Assembly (NCBI GenBank): GCA_963565915.1
Contig: OY751487.1
Span: 1,984,001-2,048,000, forward strand
DNA length: 64,000 nt
Origin: Entoloma clypeatum
Taxonomy: Eukaryota; Basidiomycota; Agaricomycetes; Agaricales; Entolomataceae
Direction of reading: 5' to 3'
In this document: positions 56,346 to 64,000 of the stretch, one piece after another
How positions within the stretch are numbered: position 1 is the stretch's first letter
Layout of the letters: each line of letters opens with the position of its first letter
Program-made: the position numbers and the translations under genes
The notes under the pieces: model-generated
The model's database searches: none
What the model was told of the DNA's origin: nothing
Seen by the model: the letters and a program-made list of their open reading frames with translations, nothing else

Positions 56346-58243
56346 CTATTCAGTGGCCGAATTGCTACCCGGGACCACTGCTGAGGTTTTCTTCCACAAA
56401 ACAAAGTCGTCCAATAGAGTTGGCCAAGCCTGATTTAGGAGAGGAAAGTCAATGCAACAGGTAAATACTGTTCACCATGAATTCACGCACTCCATCCCCC
56501 TCGTAGTCGCTTAAATTAGGATCCACCGTTTCACAGAATTCCAACATCTATTAGACATTCCTCAATATGAAGTTCTGAGCATAGACGGCTGCACATACCA
56601 TGCTCCAAAGATCCTTGTTTGCAGCCTTGTAGTTACCCTTTTGCTGTGACAGGAATCTGGTATTAGAGGTCATAAAATGGAAAGCGAGTATCGTACTCGT
56701 ACGTTAATAAAGGCGATGACCTCGGACATCAGGGGATACTTTGGGGCGAGAAGAACGGACCATAAAGCAGCCGCTGTCTACAAACACTGAACTTGGTTCT
56801 TCAGGGCACCGCTAGACAACATACCTCCATGTCAATGTTCTTTGATTGTCTACACGATGAGAAATCATTGGTTCATCCGAAAGACCGAGGCCTCAATTGA
56901 CTCACTCTGGTTTGGCGAGTATGAAACAGAATGTATACAACTTGCGGAACGCGTCTTTCCTGTCGTCCGAGTACTTCCGAAGCGTGGTTCTGTCATAAGG
57001 TTCCTTCTGTTTCTTTGGAGAGAGTGCCTTATCTGAAAAGAGAATATTCGAGAGATCATGAACGGCCAGAGAAAGCGATGGTATTGATGAAACTCTGTAA
57101 AGTGGAACCTTGTGAGGCGTGGACCGGGACATGAGTGATTTCAAGTCACATACTTGAGTGATTCTGTTCCATTATTCCATTCCTGCGCGGTTATCTTCCC
57201 CATTTCCTTTGCGCCGAATTGCCAAGCGAGGATAAGGGGTAATGCTCCGTCCAAAGGGATGTTTGTGTCGGTACACAATTTCTCAAACCCTTCAGGTCCA
57301 ATGATTGTGGGCTCATCGCTGTCTGTATACTGCTCGAATAAGGCGACCGAACGCTTGGGGGTATAGGACTCGTTGGCCAGCGGCGGCTGTGTCTTGGCTT
57401 GCTTGCTTGGTGGTAACGGCACCGGTTTAGCCGGTGTAGACGGCAGTGCAGGTATCTGAAATCAATGTCAGCGCTATAATTGTATCATTATGACGATTCC
57501 AACTTGCCTCAGAGGAAGGGGTTTTATGATGCCCAGATATATCGTCATCGCTGTGAATATGTTTTACGACATGAGAAGAACAGCAGAGCAAAGACGACAA
57601 GCGCATGTGAAGATCATCCAAGAGCTGCCGCGAAGGTGCTCTTCGTGGACGTTGCGTGTTGCAAATGGAGGGAGGAGGAGTTGGATGAAACTCACGTTAA
57701 TGTATCGCCTTTCTGAGAGGCGGTGAGATATGTCACGTGTCAATCAGGACGTTTTGCTTACATCAGCATACCTTGATTTTTGAGATTATTTTGTCAAAAA
57801 GAGCAGAGAAATGTCAGATGTGGGTAAGATCTCACTGACTTCGCCTCCTGTTCTGCAGCTTTGTTTCCCTTCATGGTCCGACCTGTCGACTTTGTCGATA
57901 ACTTGGTAACTTTTGACTTCTTGGCGGCAGGAGTCTAGCGCCCCAAAGTGTGGACGTTAAAACGGGAAAGACGAGGAGGGTCAAAGAAATACGTGGATTA
58001 CATACCGCTTCACCAGCCTCTTGCTGCACTTCTTTCTTCGAGGCGCCCTTTTTGATGACAGCGCCGATAGCGGCAGAGGATGCAGCTGTTCCGTTTGAAG
58101 CACGGGTCGAACTACGAGTAGCTCGCGTCAAGGTAGAAGCTTCCGCCACTGAATCGTCGGGGCGTTTGCGCTGAATTGGGTGGATCTGGATTGGGCGTCG
58201 TTCTGAGGATCGGAAAAGCTGGAATGCTGACCTTGGGTGGCAT
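56346..58243 (-). CDS. DCN1-like cullin neddylation scaffold
   Basis: Starts MPPK|RKRPDDSVAEAST after a first intron. A basic Ala/Ser/Thr N-terminus precedes the DCUN1 (PONY) domain: F-E-Q-Y-T-D, I-P-L-D-G-A-L-P-L-I-L-A-W-Q-F-G-A-K-E-M-G-K-I-T-A-Q-E-W, A-L-H-D-L-S-N-I-L-F, E-P-Y-D-R-T, R-K-L-Y-T-F-C-F. The end is Q-A-W-P-T-L-L-D-D-F-V-L-W-K-K, then E at the stop. DCN1 promotes NEDD8 transfer to cullins with Ubc12 and Rbx1. Unlike animal DCUN1D1, it has no UBA domain but a basic N-tail as in DCUN1D4/5. Exons between 57440 and 57850 are not resolved. Confidence 0.85.
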
Positions 58244-58331
58244 TTCTTCTGGACGAGAATTGGACGACGATGGTGAGACGCGACAGCCTTCGTGACCCCG
58301 TGACTCTCATCGGCTTTACCCTGCAGGCGAG

Positions 58332-59021
58332 ATGCCAAACGAAATCTTCAATCCAAACCCTAAAGTTTTCTCCACCATCAAAGCCATTGGCAGAAAATCA
58401 GATCTCCTTGCACAGAATCTATGGATAAACGATGCATATGACACCGACGATGACACAAACGGCGTCGATTACATTGACCGAGACGAAATATATGGTAGGG
58501 CACGTCTTGACCCAGTCAAGTTTGCCCCAATGCTCAGAAACCTGTTGCCTCTCCAGATCTCATCCGTTCAATTAGTGACCCAGAGCATCCCAATACTCTG
58601 GAGGAGCTGCGCGTTGTCTCCGCACCCCAGATCAACGTGAACGGAAACCACATCATGGTTGAATTCACCCCGACCGTCCCACACTGCGGCATGTCAACTC
58701 TCATCGGTATGGGAATAATACAAATTGCACAGCCCAAAATCTGAGCCTATGTTCTAGGCCTATCTATTCGCGTTCGTCTCTTTCGGAGTCTCCCAGAGCG
58801 ATTCAAGGTCGATATCACCTTGAAACCCGGTTCACATCAGAGCGAACATGCTGGTAAGCTTTTACTCGCCATGCATGAACCCCTGTCAACCTCTCTATGA
58901 TGCAGTCAACAAGCAACTTAATGACAAGGAGCGAGTCGCCGCCGCTCTTGAGAATCACGCCCTCCTGAGCGCCGTTGAACGTTGTCTGGAAACTTCAGGT
59001 CTCCGTGGACTTCCTGAATAG
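58332..59021 (+). CDS. CIA2: Cytosolic iron-sulfur assembly component CIA2 (FAM96/MIP18)
   Basis: Starts [20 protein letters not shown]. Further blocks are [77 protein letters not shown]. This is the DUF59/MIP18 family. The Cys in P-H-C is the conserved reactive residue. With Cia1 and Mms19 it delivers Fe-S clusters to cytosolic and nuclear apoproteins, including DNA repair enzymes. It is divergent from DCN1, 88 bp apart. Confidence 0.94.
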
Positions 59022-59331
59022 TGCCGTGACTGCCCTATACTAATCTCTGTACCTTAACATCAGTCGTGCGATCTAGAAGTCATGTTAACTGGTCCTTCTG
59101 ACACAATTTCGAAACCTTTCAAACCAATGATCTTCGTATGGAAAGGGTATGATGATATAATATAGGTGCAGTATTGCTACAGAAAATTATGGAAGAGCTG
59201 CCGTAGTGCTACATGGTGATGGGGGCGCATAAAGCTACAGATGTGTGGGTATCGGTAAGAACGACATAAGAGATGTATGACACAAAGAAAGAAAGGTTAT
59301 CATATGCAGAGAAAGAGTGGTGTAGAACTTC
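59022..59331. other. Intergenic stretch between convergent genes
   Basis: About 310 bp between two stop codons. Nothing but presumed 3' untranslated sequence is seen. Confidence 0.5.
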
Positions 59332-60440
59332 TTAATCCTCTAACAAGAAGTCCCAGTCCATCGTTGTTTCGGGGGATTTCCGCGTGCACCCGAACATGCG
59401 CTTCAGTACCTCCTTATGGGAGTTCTCAGGTGCGCTGGTCTGTACATCCCACATGCGGAATGTGATGCGCCCACGAGTAACCACAATCACATCATCTTCT
59501 GCATAGTCTTCCAAGTAATCTGCTTCGTTCAGACGAGCATTCCGCATGATCCGGTTTGTGAATCCGGCGGAGAATGATGCTTTGCCCGAATAGTGGATCT
59601 GACCTTTGAAATCAGACGGCAGCCAGACAGTTACGTCCGATGTGCCGGCCTGGATTTGGAGGTAGAATTTTAAGCGGGGTTGGGGTCGACACTAAGTTGC
59701 ATCATGGTTGTTAGATGCTGAAGGAAAGGAAGAAATGTGTCGCTCACGACTTTGATTTTGACGGGAGCTGAAACGCTCCCTACAAACATGTTCATGCGAT
59801 GGTGAACAGGTTGATGCCGTGCACGGTAATGCGGGATCGACAATGTCAAGTCGATTGGTTTTGACAGGGAATCGAGATGGAGATCCCAGTCATCATCTCG
59901 TCGATATTTCACTTTATACGTCCCACAGGTATGCAGTGTCTGAGATGAATGCTGAATCAGTACTGCACCCGAAGAAGCTATGAGTTTCCAGAGGTTCACA
60001 CCAATAATTGAGATTTTTCGCTGGAGAACTAGGGAAGAAGAAGCCGGGTCGGAATCGATGGACGAGGGAATGGAGAGGTCACTTACCATAGAATGGTCTG
60101 TGGACATTATATGAAGGGGGGAGGGAGTGTGGTCGTCGCTGGGCACTAGGAGAGTTATAAGCAGAATTGCCGATCTCACGTGTGACACACTTACAAGCAC
60201 TTCCATTTGCGGTCCGGTACCATTTGTTGCACAATCGTACGGGCCGTAGACCCGTGCATGTTTCGGCAGCAACTTGCGTTTGACAAAGTATTCAGCGTTT
60301 CGAGGCTCAGCCCCTCGAGGTGCAGGGCTCACAGCACGACTTTTACAGGGACCAGTCTCTAATACGTCGTGTTCTGATATTCACTGTTTCGTATGAGGAT
60401 ACGCGATTGCAACTGCATCTCGTTCCTTACCTTGTGCCAT
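59332..60440 (-). CDS. DUF7330-type protein, function unknown
   Basis: A minimal first exon (ATG GCA CAA G) joins to E-H-D-V-L-E-T-G-P-C-K-S-R-A. Without it the frame has no ATG. The middle is a disordered Ser-rich part followed by a beta-rich sandwich (H-T-C-G-T-Y-K-V-K-Y-R-R-D-D-D, I-K-V-V-S). The conserved end is V-T-V-W-L-P-S-D-F-K-G-Q-I-H-Y-S-G, D-D-V-I-V-V-T-R-G-R-I-T-F-R-M-W-D. The L-P-x-D-F-x-G-x-I-H block fits the DUF7330 group common in mushrooms. No enzymatic motif is seen. The family assignment rests on memory of this block. Confidence 0.65.
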
Positions 60441-60682
60441 GTTTGGAGATTGAGTCTGTTAATATGACCGTCAATCTTTGTACGAATGGATTCCAGACGG
60501 ATGTGGCCTTTCCTTTGTTTTACATAGAGACGCCTTGTACATGCTTTTGGAAGGCTTTCAAAAGAATGTACTCTTTGAGGTACATCCTGTTTGACACTAG
60601 AGAGGAGAGAGAGAAACGTCCCTCACAAAATGAAGTACAGGTACATCCCTTGACAAGATACACATACATAGGGAAGATGTAA

Positions 60683-62205
60683 TCAACTGAAATACCGACT
60701 CTTGCCCCTCTCCTCCTCAGAGTCGGCGATAATGATATCTTCATCTGGCGAAGGCAGGGATTGCAAGTTCGAGACACTCGATAAGAGGGGTTCGGTAGCA
60801 TTCCCACCACCACCTTCCATAGGCGACCCTTTTGGGGTTGACGACGGTTTGCCGCTACTTCTTGCAGCATCCACGAGCCTCGCGAACTCGTCTTTATGCC
60901 GTTTCTACAAGAGAAGAGTGATCAAAAGACTATATCGGGAGTTCTATGCTTTTTGAACCTGCCTGGTAAGCCAAGCCATCCTCCACCACAGTTTTCCGCT
61001 TTTTCGATTTCTCGTCCTCCCACCGTTTCAATTCTTTTCTCAGTTCTACTGTGGTCTTCCGAAGCGTCTGTGAACGGTCCAAGTTCCCGTTGTAAATCAT
61101 GACCCATCTGAGACAGAACCTCTTAGTTTCGTGATCTCAGGCGCATTATATTAAGGAGACGCACCGTTGATGACGCTGTATCCAAAGGTTTCGGTCGCCA
61201 TTTGTCGGTAAACTGTGCTCCAGTAACATATCTTTAAGCTGTCTGTCCTTCAGTGTTGCGTATGATGCTTTTGGCAAAGGGAAGTTATCTTCCACATCGC
61301 AATTATCTCTGTTGCATGCTCAATATTGCTGTCAGAAGGTTAGACGATGGCTTACTTTTGTTTTCCCTTTTTTGAGCCACTCATGATCTTCTCCCAATGA
61401 AGCTTTGCAGACTCGGGTGGGTCCTGGCAGCTCTTGTCCAGATGCTGGTTGATGCTCCTGTATTTTACGTCCTTATTGCACATAGGACAGCTGATGAGCT
61501 CATCCGCTGACGAGTCGTCAAATATCAGTGCTCGATTTATGTATAATGTTGCATGTTTCACGTACGACGAGGGTCAGCATGTAGCATAGGCATCTCATCT
61601 TCGTCAGCGTCAGAGGTGGGTATGGTCATATCGCCATCGTATACCAGGAGTTTTTTGGGCTTTAATGGCGAACCGGAAGCCAGGACACCGTTGCTGCCGC
61701 TCCCGCTTTGGCGTGGTTGGTCAGGGGCGATTTTCCGTTTCTTGCTTTTCGGGGGCGACGCGTGGGTTCTTTGCCCGTCTGCTTTTGACAGTCTAAGAGT
61801 GTATGGTCTGATTTTCGCTCTAGGAGTTAGAGTAGACATCGGCTGTGAGTCTAAAATGTACCTTGCGAGTTTCCAAGCAGCTACCACCTCTTCCATTACC
61901 GGGTTAAGCCGCAAGTGACCTTCGTTTGCCGTCTTTCGACATGCTGGGCATTCTTGCTTTCCAGCCATAGCCGTTCTTAAACACTTGTACGTCGATAGGT
62001 AAGTATGGTATACGCTCAAAAATGACGATCGGTGTCGCACAAATGAACAGAAACAATGACCGCATGGAAGCGTCACCGGTGCGTCAAATAGCTCCCCGCA
62101 AATGTTACATCGTAGAGCAGCATCGAGGGTCCGAAGCCCTGGGGCGATCGCGTTCGAAGGAAAGTCGGAGGGATCAGGTACATTGGAGGAAAGCAGTGAG
62201 TTCAT
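60683..62205 (-). CDS. RAD18: Postreplication repair E3 ubiquitin ligase RAD18
   Basis: Start at M-N-S-L-L-S-S-N-V-P-D-P-S-D (no ATG upstream). A C3HC4 RING follows: L-R-C-N-I-C-G-E-L-F-D-A-P, C-G-H-C-F-C-S-F|C-L-R, E-C-P-A-C-R, with an intron inside the RING. Then come a linker, a UBZ4 zinc finger (I-S-C-P-M-C-N-K-D-V, I-N-Q-H-L-D-K-S-C), a SAP-like domain (L-K-D-R-Q-L-K-D-M-L-L-E-H-S-L-P-T-N-G-D) and a Rad6-binding coiled coil. With Rad6 it monoubiquitinates PCNA at stalled forks. The order and spacing are those of fungal Rad18. Confidence 0.95.
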
Positions 62206-62296
62206 TGACTTAACAGGCGTCAACAGACACGCTTTGCTACATACGCGTAATGGTCACATCACCTGATTATACGTCACATGTTGGGAGACAATAAAG

Positions 62297-64000
62297 CTAA
62301 CGACGCAATGAATTCAACATCACCTCCTCCATATCATCATCGTCCTCACTATCCTCTTCTTCCTGTGGTTCGGCTACTACTGGAGGAACAGAGGGTGATG
62401 GAAGCGAAGCCATGACAGGAGGAGAATGTACAGGGGCAGGAGAGTGATATTGATTTTGAAGCGGGACACCTGGCGGAAGCTGCGATGCCGTCGGCTCGCT
62501 AACAGCGACCGGATGCGTCAATACCGGGTCCTCGTCACCCACTTCAGCAAGCTCTGCTAGCTGGGCAGCCAATAGTGCCAAATGTGCCTGCAATTCCGCG
62601 CGTGGATTCGCGTCTATACCCGAGATAGGCCGAACTACGTTGGTTGCATCGGCAGGAGTTTTATCTGTTGCGTCTTGTGTTTTTCCATTCTCTTCAGACG
62701 GCAATTGAAGTAGTGAGCCAAAGTTGATTGCCTTGAGGATGTTCTGTACAGCCTCATACGGATCGTCAACATGGCCGTCAATCTGAGCCTTATTTTCCGA
62801 AGAAGGGGTTGCTACTTCAGCCGTCGCTCCTCCTACCGTTGGAGGCGCACCCTGAGATTGTGCCTGTGGCTGTGGTAAATATCCGGGTGGGGGTTGCTGA
62901 TATGGGTAGCCGTAAGGAAATGGTTGCGATAATTGGGTCTGGGTCTGGTTTGTGGAAGTAGCCGTGGGTTGATGATGATGCACAAGGGGTGCGTGGGTAA
63001 ACGGGGGACCAGGACCTGAAGAAGGCGCGACCGCTTGACTTTGGGTCTGAGGTCGGCGAGTCGTACGACGAGATGTCTATGACGAGATGTTGCGTCAAGT
63101 CTACACGAGGCAAAAGTCAGATTATATGCTCACTGCTCCACCTTCCCATGTAGAATTGAGCTGATATTTTCCGCCACTTGTCTTGAAAAAGCGACCTCTC
63201 TTAAATGCCTTTTGCAGAGCCTGACTCGCAGAAGGCCGAAAATTGGACTGTAAAGGATACCTGGCCGCCATCCAGGTAAACAGGACTTTGGGAGCACAGC
63301 CATCGGGATCGCCAGAATCTAGCAGCGCCTCGGCGATCATGTCCTCGTAGCTCGGAAGATCATCACCAGAATGTGCATTTGCACCGTACAGGTCTTGTTG
63401 AGGAGGCGGATGTGTGGCGGGAGTGGCTGGGAAGGGAGTGTTTGTTTGAGGAGGTTGAGTTTGAGGAAAGGCCGGGGGTTGCAGGGGTTGAGGATATCCT
63501 GACATCTGTGGGTAGGGCGGATAGCCTGGGTATGGAGGATATCCGGCAGGATGTGGATAATACGGGGCGTGAGGGTAAGCCGGCTGGGCATGTGGATATC
63601 CGTAGGATTGAAGGGGATAAGGCGGTTGCTGAGTGGGCTGCTGGAGAATAGGTTGTGGGGTTGCTTGTACATTTGACTGTTCCGCAGAGGTAGATGAGGT
63701 AGATGTGGATGTCGCAGGTGCCGGTGCCGGTGTAGTTGGAGGCTTGTCAGGGGGCTTATTTTCGCCTGGCGGCACTTCTGACGGAGCTCCAGTCGGAGAA
63801 GTGGTCGACTGGTCCTGTGAATTTACTGCAGGTAATACATCACTTGCCTCTGGGTTGGAGGACTGTTGTTCTGGAGGAGGATCTGGGGTCGATTGCGAAG
63901 TTTTGGTCAAGGAATCAATGGCAGCCTTGATATCAGCTGGCCACACTGTGCTTTTCGCATAAGAGGGTACATAGAAATCAAAGTTGAGGCATATGTCGAT
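62297..64000 (-). CDS. Gln/Pro-rich nuclear protein with H15-like winged helix, 5' end outside window
   Basis: Two exons are visible (64000-about 63132 and about 63078-62297), joined as G-G-A|T-S-R-R-T-T-R-R-P. The frame is open to the window edge without an ATG, so the start is beyond it. Long Pro/Gln/Tyr-rich tracts with repeated P-Y-P-x-Y-P flank a folded block, L-P-S-Y-E-D-M-I-A-E-A-L, A-P-K-V-L-F-T-W-M-A-A-R-Y-P-L, S-A-S-Q-A-L-Q-K-A-F-K-R-G-R-F, that resembles a linker-histone H15 winged helix. The tail is acidic. It may be a basidiomycete chromatin or transcription factor; it lacks the Lys/Ala tail of H1. Confidence 0.65.

Noticed and set aside
63633..63962. 109-codon plus-strand frame rich in Gly, Val and Asp
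   Set aside because: It is antisense to the Pro/Thr/Ser-rich part of the H15-like protein.

Overview
This window is nuclear DNA from a basidiomycete fungus, most likely an Agaricomycete. Protein genes are dense (about 39 in 64 kb, roughly one per 1.6 kb) and most are cut by many GT-AG introns of about 45-70 bp. The gene content fits: a basidiomycete-type trehalose phosphorylase, the basidiomycete-expanded DUF6593 and DUF7330 families, a fungal PhoD-like phosphatase, hamartin (TSC1), and housekeeping genes with clear fungal orthologues. Identifications come from reading translated, hand-spliced frames against remembered family motifs; no database search was possible.

Layout. 1-12.5 kb: an EI24-like membrane protein (cut by the left edge), linker histone H1, the complex III assembly factor MZM1 overlapping a mitochondrial GGQ release-factor-like gene, cyclase-associated protein (CAP), a ~300 bp MITE, a PhoD-like phosphatase, and a head-to-head COMPASS subunit (BRE2) and ubiquitin E2. 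12.5-22.9 kb: a very long disordered basidiomycete protein, a DUF6593 protein, a BTB protein, several small poorly resolved genes and ATP12. 23-31.5 kb: MSH3 and the nucleolar factor POL5. 31.6-37.6 kb: an uncharacterised protein, trehalose phosphorylase and a TFIIB-zinc-ribbon protein sharing a promoter with ACGCGT and CACGTG motifs. 38.5-48.4 kb: PAP2 phosphatase, PP4 regulatory subunit 2, a basic RG-rich protein, eIF1, the tri-snRNP 27K protein, an RRM protein, cap-binding CBP20 and proteasome RPT3. 49-64 kb: P5C reductase, ALG13, TRM9, NAC-alpha, TSC1, DCN1, CIA2, a DUF7330 protein, RAD18 and an H15-like Gln/Pro-rich protein cut by the right edge.

Genes are mostly arranged as head-to-head pairs with 45-140 bp between start codons, so many promoters are probably bidirectional. 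Several functions recur: chromatin and genome maintenance (H1, BRE2, MSH3, RAD18, H15-like protein), ubiquitin/NEDD8/proteasome (E2, DCN1, RPT3, RAD18), RNA processing and translation (27K, CBP20, eIF1, TRM9, NAC, mitochondrial release factor), and mitochondrial biogenesis (MZM1, ATP12). This is ordinary euchromatin. I found no CRISPR, prophage, biosynthetic cluster or clear RNA gene. The most unusual items are the TA-flanked MITE, the MZM1/release-factor overlap, two microexons (11 and 12 nt) that carry parts of conserved motifs, and a handful of conserved-looking proteins with no known function.
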